64,000 bases of DNA from Pseudomonas sp. (GCF_017744435.1 NZ_JAGIBG010000004.1:126327-190326); one strand, 5' to 3'. Positions 1-9,537 are shown, counted from the stretch's first letter. The notes: generated by a model from the sequence alone, not told the origin. Translations and numbers: made by a program.

Positions 1-848
1 ACCCGATCCAGCTCGATATTCACCCGCCGGTTACGCGCCCGATTGGCCGGGCTGTTATTTTTCACCAGCGGATAGCGCTCGCCATGGAAGCGCACGACGA
101 TCTGCTCTTCGGGCACACCATGGGCCTTGAAGTAGTCGGCAACGGCCAAGGCCCGACGCCGTGAAGTGTCGCGATTGGTCAGGCGGTTACCACTGTTGTC
201 GGAATGGCCATTGAGTTCGATGTGGTTCACCGTCGGGTCGGCCTTGAGGTAATCGAGGATCACATCCAGCCGCGCACGGGCGTCGGCATCGAGATCGAAG
301 CCACCGCCCGGGAAACCAACCTGAGTCTGGCGCACCTGGTCATAGTTCATCGGCAGCATCTTGCTGGCACAGGCCTGATAGTCGTCATACGCCTTGGCGA
401 AGCTGACCGGCAGCACGCGTACCTCCATCGCCCGCCCGCCTTCGCCGGTGTAATTGCGCACCACCGTGCTGCGGCCATCGAGCAGGCCGTTGATCAGGCG
501 ACTGGCCTGACTCTGCGACGAGCTGAACAGCACGCCGCTGCGGGCCATGCGAACAGCGCCGAGATTCACATCGCCGCGGCCCGGCTGCCAGGGGGCAGCG
601 GCTGCCAGCAAGGTAGCGGAACCTGCACCGAGCACATTGCTGTGCGAACGCAACTGGAACACCGGCTGCTCACCGGCCTTGCGCACGAACTCGCCACTGC
701 CGAAACCGTCGATCGGCTGGATCAGGCGGCACTCGAACTGGTCACCCTCGACTTTCCAGGCGACATTCTCCATGCGGGTCTGGAAGGTCAGTGCGCCGGC
801 CGGCAGGCTGGCGACAAGGGTCAACAGGGCTAGGTAACGCTGGCGCAC
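1..848 (-). CDS. motY: MotY, sodium-type flagellar motor OmpA-family protein (C-terminus cut)
   Basis: Outer-membrane-associated protein of the flagellar basal body T ring that helps hold stator units. The reverse strand encodes a signal peptide (MRQRYLALLTLVASLPAGA), the MotY N-terminal domain (LTFQTRMENVAWKVEG), then an OmpA/MotB-like peptidoglycan-binding domain with the motif HIELNGHSDNSGN and a terminal NRARNRRVNIEL. The last few codons lie beyond position 1. I chose the GTG at 848 because GGAG lies six bases upstream and the signal peptide follows at once; a GTG at 860 is the alternative. It is divergent from pyrC, as in other pseudomonads. Confidence 0.88.
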   Translation of the reverse strand, partial: MRQRYLALLTLVASLPAGALTFQTRMENVAWKVEGDQFECRLIQPIDGFGSGEFVRKAGEQPVFQLRSHSNVLGAGSATLLAAAAPWQPGRGDVNLGAVRMARSGVLFSSSQSQASRLINGLLDGRSTVVRNYTGEGGRAMEVRVLPVSFAKAYDDYQACASKMLPMNYDQVRQTQVGFPGGGFDLDADARARLDVILDYLKADPTVNHIELNGHSDNSGNRLTNRDTSRRRALAVADYFKAHGVPEEQIVVRFHGERYPLVKNNSPANRARNRRVNIELDR

Positions 849-978
849 GGGCGGCTCCACAAATTCTGACGGCTTACAGGCAGGCTATCGGACGCTTGCC
901 GGAAAACTTGATAGCCGTGCTCGGACCGGGGTTTTCCGGTAGCATTGGGGCCTGAGTTCGACCCGCCTGGAATTCCCA

Positions 979-2025
979 ATGTCCGATCGCCTGACCCTCC
1001 TGCGTCCCGACGACTGGCACATCCATCTGCGCGATGGTGCCGTCCTGCCCCATACCGTTGGCGATGTGGCGCGTACTTTCGCCCGTGCCATCATCATGCC
1101 TAACCTGGTTCCGCCGGTGCGCAATGCCGTCGAAGCCGGTGCCTACCGCGAGCGCATCCTTGCCGCCCGCCCGGCTGGCAGCCGCTTTGAACCGTTGATG
1201 GTGCTGTACCTCACCGACCGCACCAGCCCCGAGGACATCCGCGCGGCCAAGGCCAGCGGTATCGTCTACGCCGCCAAGCTTTATCCGGCTGGCGCGACGA
1301 CCAACTCCGATTCGGGCGTGACCAGCATCGACAACATCTTCCCGGCCATCGAGGCGTTGGCGGAAGTGGGCATGCCATTGCTGGTGCACGGTGAAGTGAC
1401 CCGCAGCGAGATCGACGTGTTCGACCGCGAGAAGCGTTTCATCGACGAGCACATGCGCCGCCTGGTCGAACGCTTCCCGACCCTGAAAGTGGTGTTCGAG
1501 CACATCACCACTGGCGACGCCGCGCAGTTCGTCACCGAAGCCCCGGCCAACGTCGGTGCGACCATCACTGCCCAGCACCTGCTGTACAACCGCAACCACA
1601 TGCTGGTCGGCGGTATCCGCCCGCACTTCTATTGCCTGCCGATCCTCAAGCGCAACACCCACCAGGTGGCGCTACTGGACGCGGCCACCAGCGGCAACCC
1701 GAAGTTCTTCCTCGGCACCGACTCGGCACCCCACGCCCGTCACGCCAAGGAAGCCGCCTGCGGTTGCGCCGGCTGCTACACCGCCTATGCAGCGATCGAG
1801 ATGTACGCCGAGGCGTTCGAACAGCGCAATGCACTGGACAAGCTGGAAGGTTTCGCCAGCCTGCACGGCCCGGCCTTCTATGGCCTGCCGGCAAACACCG
1901 ACACCATCACCCTGGTCCGCGAAGAATGGACCGCCCCGGACAGCCTGCCGTTTGGCGAGCAGACCGTGATCCCGCTGCGTGCCGGTGAGAAACTGCGCTG
2001 GCGCCTGCTGGAGGACAACGCGTGA
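979..2025 (+). CDS. pyrC: Dihydroorotase, class II PyrC
   Basis: Catalyses reversible cyclisation of N-carbamoyl-L-aspartate to dihydroorotate, the third step of de novo pyrimidine synthesis, in the cytoplasm. The 348-residue protein has the E. coli PyrC length. Zinc ligands are readable: H14 and H16 in HIHLRDG, carboxylated K100 in [10 protein letters not shown]137 in LLVHGE, H175 in FEHIT and catalytic D248 in LGTDSAPH. The ATG start gives the family N-terminus. The stop overlaps the rnt start (GTGA), so the two genes are translationally coupled. Confidence 0.97.
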   Translation: MSDRLTLLRPDDWHIHLRDGAVLPHTVGDVARTFARAIIMPNLVPPVRNAVEAGAYRERILAARPAGSRFEPLMVLYLTDRTSPEDIRAAKASGIVYAAKLYPAGATTNSDSGVTSIDNIFPAIEALAEVGMPLLVHGEVTRSEIDVFDREKRFIDEHMRRLVERFPTLKVVFEHITTGDAAQFVTEAPANVGATITAQHLLYNRNHMLVGGIRPHFYCLPILKRNTHQVALLDAATSGNPKFFLGTDSAPHARHAKEAACGCAGCYTAYAAIEMYAEAFEQRNALDKLEGFASLHGPAFYGLPANTDTITLVREEWTAPDSLPFGEQTVIPLRAGEKLRWRLLEDNA

Positions 2026-2696
2026 GCGAAGACCTCTACGAAGACGACCAGGACGGTCAGGGCGGCAGCGGCTCGCGCCACCCGATGGCCGAGCGTTTCC
2101 GCGGCTATCTGCCAGTTGTGGTGGATGTCGAGACCGGCGGCTTCAACAGCGCCACCGACGCCCTGCTGGAAATTGCCGCCGTGACCATCGGCATGGACGA
2201 GAAAGGTTTCCTGTTCCCCGAGCACACCTACTTCTTCCGGGTCGAACCGTTTGAAGGGGCCAACATCGAGGCGGCCGCCCTGGAGTTCACCGGCATCAAG
2301 CTGGACCACCCGCTGCGCATGGCGGTGAGCGAGGAAAGCGCGCTCACCGACATCTTCCGCGGTGTGCGCAAGGCGCTGAAGGCCAACGGCTGCAAACGGG
2401 CGATCCTGGTCGGCCACAACAGCAGTTTCGACCTGGGCTTCCTCAATGCGGCGGTAACGCGTAACGATATCAAGCGTAACCCGTTCCATCCGTTCTCCAG
2501 CTTCGACACCGCAACCCTGGCGGGCCTGGCCTACGGCCAGACCGTGCTGGCGCGGGCCTGCCAGAGCGCCGACATCGACTTCGACGGCCGCGAGGCGCAC
2601 TCGGCGCGTTACGACACCGAGAAGACTGCCGAACTGTTCTGCGGCATCGTCAACCGCTGGAAGGAAATGGGCGGCTGGCGCGACTTCAACGACTGA
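2022..2696 (+). CDS. rnt: Ribonuclease T
   Basis: DEDDh-family 3'-5' exoribonuclease that matures tRNA 3' ends (end turnover of CCA) and trims other stable RNAs. It has 224 residues, the family size. The acidic active site is complete: D35 and E37 in [10 protein letters not shown]137 in [10 protein letters not shown], and H193 and D198 in [10 protein letters not shown]. It starts at a GTG overlapping the pyrC stop by four bases. A strong bidirectional hairpin follows. Confidence 0.96.
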   Translation: MSEDLYEDDQDGQGGSGSRHPMAERFRGYLPVVVDVETGGFNSATDALLEIAAVTIGMDEKGFLFPEHTYFFRVEPFEGANIEAAALEFTGIKLDHPLRMAVSEESALTDIFRGVRKALKANGCKRAILVGHNSSFDLGFLNAAVTRNDIKRNPFHPFSSFDTATLAGLAYGQTVLARACQSADIDFDGREAHSARYDTEKTAELFCGIVNRWKEMGGWRDFND

Positions 2697-2738
2697 GTCG
2701 AAATGCTGAGCCGCTTTGCGGCCCCAGCATCCAGGCAC

Positions 2739-2768
2739 AAAAAAACCGGCCACATGGGCCGGTTTTTT
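2739..2768. terminator. Bidirectional rho-independent terminator
   Basis: A GGCC-rich hairpin (AAAACCGGCC-CATG-GGCCGGTTTT) is flanked by an A run on the left and a T run on the right. It therefore ends rnt on the plus strand and the peroxiredoxin gene on the minus strand. Confidence 0.9.
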
Positions 2769-2782
2769 CATGCGCGTGGCAA

Positions 2783-3385
2783 TTACAGCTTGCCAGCGTT
2801 CTCGCTCAGGTAAGCAGCAACGCCTTCTGGCGAAGCGGTCATGCCCTGGTCGCCTTTCTTCCAGTTGGCAGGGCAGACTTCGCCGTGCTCTTCGTGGAAT
2901 TGCAGGGCGTCGACCAGACGCAGCAGCTCGTCCATGTTACGGCCCAGTGGCAGGTCGTTGACGATCTGCGAACGAACAACACCGTTGGTGTCGATCAGGA
3001 AAGCGCCGCGGAAGGCTACGCCGCCTTCGGACTCGACGTCGTAGGCCTTGCAGATTTCGTGGGTGATGTCGGCCGCCAGGGTGTACTTGACCTGGCCGAT
3101 ACCGCCGGCGTTGACCGGGGTGTTACGCCATGCGTTGTGGGTGAAGTGCGAGTCGATCGAAACGCCGATCACTTCAACGTTGCGCGCCTGGAAGTCAGGG
3201 ATGCGGTTGTCCAGGGCGATCAGCTCGGACGGGCAGACGAAGGTGAAGTCCAGTGGGTAGAAGAACACCAGGCCGTACTTGCCCTTGATGGCCGAGGCCA
3301 GGTTGAAGCTGTCGACGATTTCGCCATTGCCCAGGACGGCTGGGACGGTGAAGTCGGGGGCTTGTTTGCCAACGAGTACGCTCAT
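2783..3385 (-). CDS. Typical 2-Cys peroxiredoxin (AhpC/TSA family)
   Basis: Thiol peroxidase reducing hydrogen peroxide and alkyl hydroperoxides in the cytoplasm. The 200-residue protein has the peroxidatic C51 in the DFTFVCPSEL motif and the resolving C171 in GEVCPANW, both conserved in typical 2-Cys enzymes (Prx1/AhpC group). The ATG at 3385 has AGGAG seven bases upstream and gives the family N-terminus MSVLVGKQAPDF; a longer in-frame extension upstream is not credible. No AhpF partner lies next to it. It shares its downstream terminator with rnt and is divergent from bfd. Confidence 0.95.
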   Translation of the reverse strand: MSVLVGKQAPDFTVPAVLGNGEIVDSFNLASAIKGKYGLVFFYPLDFTFVCPSELIALDNRIPDFQARNVEVIGVSIDSHFTHNAWRNTPVNAGGIGQVKYTLAADITHEICKAYDVESEGGVAFRGAFLIDTNGVVRSQIVNDLPLGRNMDELLRLVDALQFHEEHGEVCPANWKKGDQGMTASPEGVAAYLSENAGKL

Positions 3386-3536
3386 TGTAATCTCCTGATG
3401 AGGGTGAAGAACCATTTGCCGGGCCAAGGCAGGCTTGCCCGACATCCAACAAAGGCCGACCATCATACACGGCTTGTGGTGACAGGCCGAATGCAACCGT
3501 CGGTCGCTCAAGCACGCCCCTTTCAGAAAGTCCTTT

Positions 3537-3555
3537 GACAAGCATTCTCATTAAC
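3537..3555 (+). promoter_or_regulatory. Candidate Fur box upstream of bfd
   Basis: GACAAGCATTCTCATTAAC matches 13 of 19 positions of the Fur consensus GATAATGATAATCATTATC. It sits 45 bases before the bfd start, as expected for iron repression of this gene. Binding is inferred. Confidence 0.6.
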
Positions 3556-3599
3556 ATTAAGCTCCAACCCATCGACTCAACCCGCGATGGTCAGCCCCT

Positions 3600-3821
3600 A
3601 TGTATGTGTGTCTTTGTGTCGGCGTCACCGACGGACAGATCCGCGATGCGATCTATGAAGGATGCTGCAGTTACAAGGAAGTCCGAGCGGCGACCAACGT
3701 CGCCAGCCAGTGTGGCAAATGCGCCTGCCTGGCCAAGCAGGTGGTCCGCGAGACCCTCACCGAATTGCAGGTGAGCCAGCACGCTGCCCTGCCCTATCCG
3801 GTGGAATTTACTGCTGCCTGA
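3600..3821 (+). CDS. bfd: Bacterioferritin-associated ferredoxin Bfd
   Basis: Small [2Fe-2S] ferredoxin that docks on bacterioferritin and passes electrons to its haem, so that stored Fe(III) leaves as Fe(II) under iron starvation. The 73 residues contain the four cluster cysteines C4 and C6 (YVCLC) and C38 and C41 (CGKC), the Bfd pattern CxC...CxxC. It is followed by the bacterioferritin gene, its known partner. The upstream Fur-like box fits synthesis when iron is scarce. Confidence 0.95.
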   Translation: MYVCLCVGVTDGQIRDAIYEGCCSYKEVRAATNVASQCGKCACLAKQVVRETLTELQVSQHAALPYPVEFTAA

Positions 3822-3836
3822 TATTACAGAATTCGA

Positions 3837-3864
3837 AGAACCGGACCTCGTGTCCGGTTTTTTT
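3837..3864 (+). terminator. Rho-independent terminator of bfd
   Basis: Hairpin CCGGAC-CTCGT-GTCCGG followed by seven T residues, 20 bases after the bfd stop. It separates bfd from bfr, so the two partners can be regulated independently. Confidence 0.88.
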
Positions 3865-4022
3865 ATGCCTGTATATCAATAAGTTAGCCTTCCAACGCGG
3901 TTCACAAACATTCTTATTCCTATTAATTTTTACTTATTATTCAAACACTTAGGTTTGACAGCCCCCAGTTACAGGCTCAAACTTCCCTGTATTGGCACAC
4001 TTCTACAGGGCAGGAACCCGAC

Positions 4023-4496
4023 ATGAAAGGCGACGTAAGCGTCATCCAGCATCTCAACAAGATCCTCGGAAACGAGCTGGTCGCGATCAACCAGTACTTC
4101 CTGCACGCGCGCATGTACGAAGATTGGGGCCTGAACAAGCTCGGCAAGCACGAGTACAAGGAATCCATCGACGAGATGAAGCACGCTGACAAGCTGATCA
4201 AGCGTATTCTCTTCCTCGAAGGCATCCCCAACGTTCAGGACTTGGGCAAGCTGCTGATTGGCGAGCACACCAAAGAGATGCTCGAGTGCGACCTGAAGAT
4301 CGAACAGAAAGGCCTGGTCGACCTGAAAGCCGCCATCGCCCACTGCGAAACCGCTGGCGACTTCGGCTCGCGTGACATGCTCGAAGACATCCTCGAGTCC
4401 GAGGAAGAGCACATCGACTGGCTGGAAACCCAGCTGGGCCTGATCGACAAGATCGGCATCGAGAACTACCTGCAGTCGCAGATGGGCGAAGAATAA
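4023..4496 (+). CDS. bfr: Bacterioferritin (BfrB type)
   Basis: Subunit of the 24-mer haem-containing iron store. All ferroxidase ligands are present in this 157-residue protein: E18, E51, H54, E94, E127 and H130. M52, the axial haem ligand shared across the two-fold interface, is also present in the motif DEMKHAD. The sequence resembles pseudomonad BfrB, the physiological partner of Bfd, encoded just upstream. The 200-base gap before it is AT-rich, with no clear Fur box, consistent with separate expression when iron is plentiful. Confidence 0.95.
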   Translation: MKGDVSVIQHLNKILGNELVAINQYFLHARMYEDWGLNKLGKHEYKESIDEMKHADKLIKRILFLEGIPNVQDLGKLLIGEHTKEMLECDLKIEQKGLVDLKAAIAHCETAGDFGSRDMLEDILESEEEHIDWLETQLGLIDKIGIENYLQSQMGEE

Positions 4497-4508
4497 GATT
4501 CTCGCCCC

Positions 4509-4541
4509 ATAAAAAAACCCGCTTTGAGCGGGTTTTTTTAT
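4509..4541. terminator. Bidirectional rho-independent terminator
   Basis: Hairpin AAAACCCGC-TTTGA-GCGGGTTTT between the convergent genes bfr and grxD, with an A run on the left and a T run on the right. Confidence 0.92.
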
Positions 4542-4554
4542 GGCTGCCTGAGGA

Positions 4555-4890
4555 TCAGGCTTCGGAAGCCTTGGCCTTGGCGGCGGCGTCCTTGATCAGG
4601 GTCTGCAGCTCACCCTTCTCGAACATTTCCAGCATGATGTCGCTACCGCCAACCAGCTCACCGGCTACCCACAGTTGCGGGAAGGTCGGCCAGTTGGCGT
4701 ATTTTGGCAGGTTGGCGCGGATTTCCGGGTTCTGCAGGATGTCGACGTAGGCGAACTTCTCGCCGCAACCCATCACAGCCTGCGAGGCACGCGCGGAGAA
4801 GCCACACTGTGGGGCATTCGGCGAGCCTTTCATGTAAAGCAGAATGGTGTTGTTGGCAATCTGCTCTTTGATCGTTTCGATGATATCCAT
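4555..4890 (-). CDS. grxD: Monothiol glutaredoxin GrxD
   Basis: CGFS-type monothiol glutaredoxin that binds a glutathione-ligated [2Fe-2S] cluster and takes part in Fe-S cluster trafficking. It has 111 residues, the family length. The active site is C29-G-F-S in the context APQCGFSARA, and the cis-proline region WPTFPQLWV and the glutathione-binding GGSD follow. It lies beside the iron-storage genes, which fits a role in iron metabolism. Confidence 0.95.
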   Translation of the reverse strand: MDIIETIKEQIANNTILLYMKGSPNAPQCGFSARASQAVMGCGEKFAYVDILQNPEIRANLPKYANWPTFPQLWVAGELVGGSDIMLEMFEKGELQTLIKDAAAKAKASEA

Positions 4891-4981
4891 GTAGCACCTC
4901 GGATGAACTTTCCGACGCGGTCGTCGGCACGGTGACGCATTGTATCGGAAAGCCGAGCAGCGTGCTCGGCCTTACCGCTGC

Positions 4982-7090
4982 TCATGCGGCCTCGACCTGC
5001 ACGGGCACGCCATTGAGCGCAGCATTACCGGAAACCGGGTCACGCAGGCGTTCATCCGTAAGGTCGTTGGCACTGACACCTGCTTGCGCCTGGGCAACCT
5101 GCAGCTGCACACCCTGGCGACCATGGCCGAAGCCATGGGGCAGGCTGACCACCCCGGGCATCATGTCTTCACAAGCCTGCACCTCGACCTCCAGCGTGCC
5201 GGTACGCGAACGGACACGCACCCGCTGACCATCCTGTAACTGCCGCTGCTGCAGGTCCTGCGGGTGCATGAGCAGTTGATGGCGCGGCTTGCCTTTGACC
5301 AGGCGATGGAAGTTGTGCATCCACGAGTTGTTGCTGCGCACGTGACGGCGGCCGATCAGCAGCAGCTCGCCCGGCGCTGGAGGCGCCTGCAGGGCCAACC
5401 GCTGCAGGTCATCCAACAGCACCTGCGGCGCGGCCTCGACGGCTTTGCTGGCGGTTGCCAGGCGCGTCGCCAGGTTGGCATGCAGCGGCCCCAGATCTAG
5501 CCCGTGAGGGTGCTCGTCCAGCGCCTGCAGCGAGAGCTTCCAGGCACTGGTTTCGCCATAGCGCCCCTTGCGCAGGGCCTGGTCGATCATCTGCGCTGGC
5601 GGCCAGGTCGGTTTCAGTTCAAGTTCGGCACGCTTGGCGAACGCCTGTGCCAAGCCGACGAAAATCTCCCAGTCATGCAAGGCGCCCGCCGGCTTGGCCA
5701 GGATAGCTCGATTGAAACGGGTCACGTTGCGCACGGCCAGCAGGTTGAAGGTGCTGTCGTAATGATCGTTTTCCAGCGCCGAAGTCGAAGGCAGGATCAG
5801 GTCGGCGTGGCGCGTGGTTTCATTGATGTAGAGGTCGATACTGAGCATGAACTCCAGGCCGTCCAGCGCCGCATCCAGCTGCCGGCCATTGGGCGTTGAC
5901 AGCACCGGATTGCCGGCAACCGTCACAAGGGCGCGCACCTGCCCCTCTCCAGGGGTCAGCATCTCCTCGGCCAGGGCCGCCACCGGCAGCTCGCCTGCGT
6001 ACTCCGGCAAGCCCGAAACCCGGCTCTGCCAGGCATTGAAATGGCCACCTGAAGTGGTCGCCACCAGATCGACCGCAGGCTCGGTACACAGCGCCCCACC
6101 CTCTCGGTCGAGGTTGCCGGTCACCAGGTTGATCAGCTGCACCAGCCAGTGACACAGCGTGCCGAACGCCTGGGTCGAGACCCCCATGCGCCCATAGCAG
6201 ACCGCCTTGTCTGCAGCAGCGAAGTCCCGCGCCAGTTGGCGTATCTGAGTGGCGGTAACGCCACAGTGCGCACTCATCGCCTCCGCGCTGAACGGCAGGA
6301 TCGCTTCGCGCACTTGCTGCAGGCCATTCACCGGCAATTGCGAGCCTCGTACAAGCTCCTCATCGAACAGGGTGTTGAGCAGGCCACAGAGCAAGGCAGC
6401 ATCGCCACCGGGTCGGATGAACAGATGCTGGTCGGCCATGGCGGCGGTTTCACTGCGCCGGGGATCGACCACTACCAGGCGACCACCTCGCCCGCGCAGG
6501 GCTTTCAGGCGCTTTTCCACGTCGGGTACGGTCATGATGCTGCCATTGGAAGCCAGCGGATTGCCGCCGAGGATCAGCATGAAGTCGGTGTGGTCGATAT
6601 CAGGGATCGGCAACAGCAGGCCGTGGCCGTACATCAGATGACTGGTCAGGTGCTGCGGCAGCTGGTCGACCGAGGTGGCGGAGAAGCGGTTTCGGGTCTT
6701 GAGCAGGCCGAGGAAGTAATTGCTGTGGGTCATCAGCCCATAGTTGTGCACGCTGGGGTTGCCTTGATAGACCGCCACGGCATTGCGCCCGTGGTTCTGC
6801 TGAACCTCCCACAGCCTGTCGGCGGCCAAGGCAAAGGCCTCGTCCCAGCCGATCGGCTGCCACTCGCTCCCCACCCGCCGGTGAGGTTGGCGCAGGCGGT
6901 CCGGGTCGTTCTGGATGTCCTGCAGCGCCACCGCCTTGGGGCAGATGTGACCGCGACTGAACGGATCCTCCGGGTCGCCCTTGATCGAGCTTATCAGCGC
7001 TCGCCCGTCGTCTTCGTGGCTGACTTCTATGTTCAGGCCGCAGATCGCTTCGCACAGGTGACAGGCACGGTGATGCAGGGTCTTGGTCAT
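4982..7090 (-). CDS. Molybdopterin (bis-MGD) oxidoreductase, [4Fe-4S] cytoplasmic catalytic subunit
   Basis: Member of the DMSO reductase/formate dehydrogenase superfamily; substrate unknown. The N-terminus carries the four-cysteine cluster motif C10-x2-C13-x3-C17...C50 (CHLCEAICG, HICPKA). The Mo-pterin domain follows (LGGNPLASNGSIMTVPD, VVVDPRRSETA) and then a C-terminal dinucleotide-binding domain (PGVVSLPHGFGHG). There is no Tat signal, so it is probably cytoplasmic. I start at the ATG at 7090, which gives 702 residues beginning right before the Fe-S motif; an 86-residue in-frame extension lacks a family counterpart. The usual Mo-ligand position reads D142-Q-L-P, without Ser, Cys or SeCys. 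No partner subunit gene is adjacent. Confidence 0.85.
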   Translation of the reverse strand: MTKTLHHRACHLCEAICGLNIEVSHEDDGRALISSIKGDPEDPFSRGHICPKAVALQDIQNDPDRLRQPHRRVGSEWQPIGWDEAFALAADRLWEVQQNHGRNAVAVYQGNPSVHNYGLMTHSNYFLGLLKTRNRFSATSVDQLPQHLTSHLMYGHGLLLPIPDIDHTDFMLILGGNPLASNGSIMTVPDVEKRLKALRGRGGRLVVVDPRRSETAAMADQHLFIRPGGDAALLCGLLNTLFDEELVRGSQLPVNGLQQVREAILPFSAEAMSAHCGVTATQIRQLARDFAAADKAVCYGRMGVSTQAFGTLCHWLVQLINLVTGNLDREGGALCTEPAVDLVATTSGGHFNAWQSRVSGLPEYAGELPVAALAEEMLTPGEGQVRALVTVAGNPVLSTPNGRQLDAALDGLEFMLSIDLYINETTRHADLILPSTSALENDHYDSTFNLLAVRNVTRFNRAILAKPAGALHDWEIFVGLAQAFAKRAELELKPTWPPAQMIDQALRKGRYGETSAWKLSLQALDEHPHGLDLGPLHANLATRLATASKAVEAAPQVLLDDLQRLALQAPPAPGELLLIGRRHVRSNNSWMHNFHRLVKGKPRHQLLMHPQDLQQRQLQDGQRVRVRSRTGTLEVEVQACEDMMPGVVSLPHGFGHGRQGVQLQVAQAQAGVSANDLTDERLRDPVSGNAALNGVPVQVEAA

Positions 7091-7473
7091 GGCCGCCTCT
7101 GCCTGGTTGTCGTAAGGAATCGTCGAACAATGACTATGCGCTGCAGCCCTTGCGCCGGCCAGCGCGCTTCGCGGCGTGAATCCCGCGACATCAGGCGCAC
7201 GATTCGCGACAGCCATTTGCCAAATTGCCAGCAAGCCGTGTACAACCTTCTGTAGCAAATAAAAAACAGCACAGGCCCAAGGGGTACGACACCCTTTGCA
7301 ACATCTTAAGAACGAGCTGCTGTTTCCCCTCTTGGTTTCAGGCGACATTTAATTATAGTATTGCGCCTTTCCCCATTTCGTCCGCCCCGTGCGGCTTACG
7401 CCGCAGGTCACTCCCGTTGTCAAAAAAAACCATACGGTCGACCTGCATACCGTTGCAGATAAGGTAGTCAATC
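7091..7473. other. Intergenic region upstream of argF and the Mo enzyme
   Basis: This 383-base gap separates two divergent genes. It holds a candidate sigma70 promoter for argF and a GC-rich hairpin-forming stretch at about 7,381-7,409 (CCCCGTGCGGCTTACGCCGC). I see no gene in it. Confidence 0.5.
7332..7359 (+). promoter_or_regulatory. Candidate sigma70 promoter of argF
   Basis: TTGGTT and TATAGT separated by 16 bases, about 115 bases before the argF start. It is the best match in an AT-rich patch; spacing and -35 quality are only fair. Confidence 0.3.
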
Positions 7474-8394
7474 ATGAGCGCTAGGCACTTTCTCTCCCTG
7501 CTGGATTTCACCACCGACGAATTGCTCGGTGTGATCCGCCGAGGCATCGAGCTGAAGGACCTGCGCAAGCGAGGCGTGCTGTTCGAGCCCCTGAAGAACC
7601 GCGTGCTGGGCATGATCTTCGAGAAGTCCTCGACCCGTACCCGCGTGTCGTTCGAAGCCGGCATGATCCAGCTCGGTGGCCAGGCCATCTTCCTCTCGCC
7701 ACGCGACACCCAGCTGGGCCGTGGCGAGCCGATCGGTGACAGCGCCATCGTGCTGTCGAGCATGCTCGACGTGGTGATGATCCGTACCCACGCCCACAGC
7801 ACCCTGACCGAATTCGCCGCCAAATCCCGCGTGCCGGTGATCAACGCCCTGTCCGACGAGTCGCACCCGTGCCAGCTGCTGGCCGACATGCAGACCTTCC
7901 TCGAGCACCGCGGCTCGATCCAGGGCAAGACCGTGGCCTGGATCGGCGATGGCTTCAACATGTGCAACTCGTATATCGAAGCGGCCAAGCAGTTCGACTT
8001 CCAGCTGCGCATCGCCTGCCCGGAGGGCTATGAGCCCGACCCACGCTTCATGGCCCTGGGTGGCGACCACGTGCAGATCATCCGCGATCCGCAGGAAGCC
8101 GTGCGTGGTGCGCACCTGGTAACCACGGATGTCTGGACTTCCATGGGGCAGGAAGAGGAAACTGCAAGGCGCCTGGCGCATTTCGCGCCTTACCAGGTCA
8201 CCCGCGCACTGCTCGACCTGGCGGCACCCGACGCCCTGTTCATGCACTGCCTGCCCGCCCACCGGGGCGAGGAAATCAGCCATGACCTGCTCGACGACCC
8301 TCGTTCGGTCGCCTGGGACCAGGCTGAAAACCGCTTGCATGCACAGAAGGCCCTTCTCGAATTCCTTGTCGAACCGGCTTACCACCACGCATGA
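7474..8394 (+). CDS. argF: Ornithine carbamoyltransferase, anabolic
   Basis: Transfers the carbamoyl group of carbamoyl phosphate to ornithine, giving citrulline in arginine synthesis. The 306-residue protein has the carbamoyl phosphate motif S53-T-R-T-R57, the H131-P-C-Q134 loop and the ornithine-binding H258-C-L-P261. The length and the pseudomonad N-terminus [13 protein letters not shown] match anabolic ArgF rather than catabolic ArcB. Its stop overlaps the start of the next gene (ATGA), so an ABC ATPase is made from the same message. Confidence 0.96.
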   Translation: MSARHFLSLLDFTTDELLGVIRRGIELKDLRKRGVLFEPLKNRVLGMIFEKSSTRTRVSFEAGMIQLGGQAIFLSPRDTQLGRGEPIGDSAIVLSSMLDVVMIRTHAHSTLTEFAAKSRVPVINALSDESHPCQLLADMQTFLEHRGSIQGKTVAWIGDGFNMCNSYIEAAKQFDFQLRIACPEGYEPDPRFMALGGDHVQIIRDPQEAVRGAHLVTTDVWTSMGQEEETARRLAHFAPYQVTRALLDLAAPDALFMHCLPAHRGEEISHDLLDDPRSVAWDQAENRLHAQKALLEFLVEPAYHHA

Positions 8395-9500
8395 GTCAAC
8401 CCTTACTGCTCAACCTGCACAACCTCGCCTGCGGCTACGGCGAGCAGCGCATCGTCCAGAACCTCAACCTGCACCTGAACGCAGGCGACATCGGTTGCCT
8501 GCTGGGCTCGTCGGGTTGCGGCAAGACCACCACCCTGCGCGCCATCGCCGGTTTCGAGCCGGTGCACGAAGGTGAGATCCAGCTGGCCGGCGAGGTGATT
8601 TCCCGCGCCGGCTTCACCCTGGCACCGGAGAAACGCCGGATCGGCATGGTGTTCCAGGACTACGCCCTGTTCCCGCACCTGACCGTGGCGCAGAATATTG
8701 CCTTCGGTATCGCCAAGCACCCTAACCAGGCGCAGGTGATCGAAGAGATGCTTGAGCTGGTCAAGCTCGGCGGCCTCGGCGGGCGCTATCCGCATGAGCT
8801 GTCGGGCGGCCAGCAACAGCGTGTCGCCCTGGCGCGCGCACTGGCACCTGAGCCACAACTGCTACTGCTCGACGAGCCGTTCTCCAACCTCGACGTGGAA
8901 CTGCGCCGGCGCCTCAGCCACGAAGTGCGCGACATCCTCAAGAGCCGCGGCACCAGTGCGATCCTGGTGACCCATGACCAGGAAGAGGCGTTTGCCGTCA
9001 GCGACCACGTGGGTGTGTTCAAGGAAGGCCGGCTGGAGCAGTGGGATACGCCCTACAACCTGTATCACGAACCGCAGACGCCGTTCGTGGCCAGTTTCGT
9101 CGGCCAGGGTTACTTCATCCGTGGCCAGATGAGCAGCCATGAGGCGGTCAATACCGAGTTGGGCGAGCTGCGTGGCAACCGCGCCTACACCATGGCGCCA
9201 GGCAGCTCGGTGGATGTGCTGCTGCGCCCTGATGACATCGTGTCGGCCCCGGGCAGCACGCTGCAGGCGAACATCGTCGGCAAGAGCTTCCTGGGTGCGT
9301 CGACACTGTACCGTTTGCAGTTGCCCACTGGCAGCCAGCTCGAAGCGATCTTCCCGAGCCATATCGACCACCAGGTGGGTGAGGATGTGGGGATTGCGGT
9401 GAAGGCCGACCACCTGGTGCTGTTCCCGGTGCCGGGTAGTGTCGCGACACATTCTGCGCGTCAGGAGAACGGGGTTCGCCGCTACAGTTCGGCGACCTGA
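8391..9500 (+). CDS. Orphan ABC transporter ATP-binding protein (FbpC/PotA-like)
   Basis: ATPase subunit of an importer. In its 369 residues I see Walker A at 39-46 (GSSGCGKT), the Q loop ([13 protein letters not shown]), the signature LSGGQ at 137-141, Walker B LLLLDEP at 157-163 and the switch His in [11 protein letters not shown]-terminal TOBE-like region contains LLRPDDIV. The regulatory tail and the [12 protein letters not shown] stretch resemble ferric iron (FbpC) and polyamine-type ATPases. No permease or binding protein gene is near, so its partners must be encoded elsewhere. It overlaps argF by four bases. Confidence 0.85.
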   Translation: MSQPLLLNLHNLACGYGEQRIVQNLNLHLNAGDIGCLLGSSGCGKTTTLRAIAGFEPVHEGEIQLAGEVISRAGFTLAPEKRRIGMVFQDYALFPHLTVAQNIAFGIAKHPNQAQVIEEMLELVKLGGLGGRYPHELSGGQQQRVALARALAPEPQLLLLDEPFSNLDVELRRRLSHEVRDILKSRGTSAILVTHDQEEAFAVSDHVGVFKEGRLEQWDTPYNLYHEPQTPFVASFVGQGYFIRGQMSSHEAVNTELGELRGNRAYTMAPGSSVDVLLRPDDIVSAPGSTLQANIVGKSFLGASTLYRLQLPTGSQLEAIFPSHIDHQVGEDVGIAVKADHLVLFPVPGSVATHSARQENGVRRYSSAT

Positions 9501-9508
9501 TTCAAGAT

Positions 9509-9533
9509 GTTGGGGCCGCTATGCGGCCCCAAC
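9509..9533. terminator. Hairpin between convergent genes
   Basis: GTTGGGGCCGC-TAT-GCGGCCCCAAC is a near-perfect inverted repeat between the ABC ATPase and ybaK stops. It lacks a strong T run, so it may work with rho or serve as mRNA end protection. Confidence 0.55.
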
Positions 9534-9537
9534 AATC

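Noticed and set aside
7091..7348. 86-residue N-terminal extension of the Mo enzyme
   Set aside because: The extension has no signal or family similarity, and the Fe-S motif begins ten residues after the ATG at 7090.
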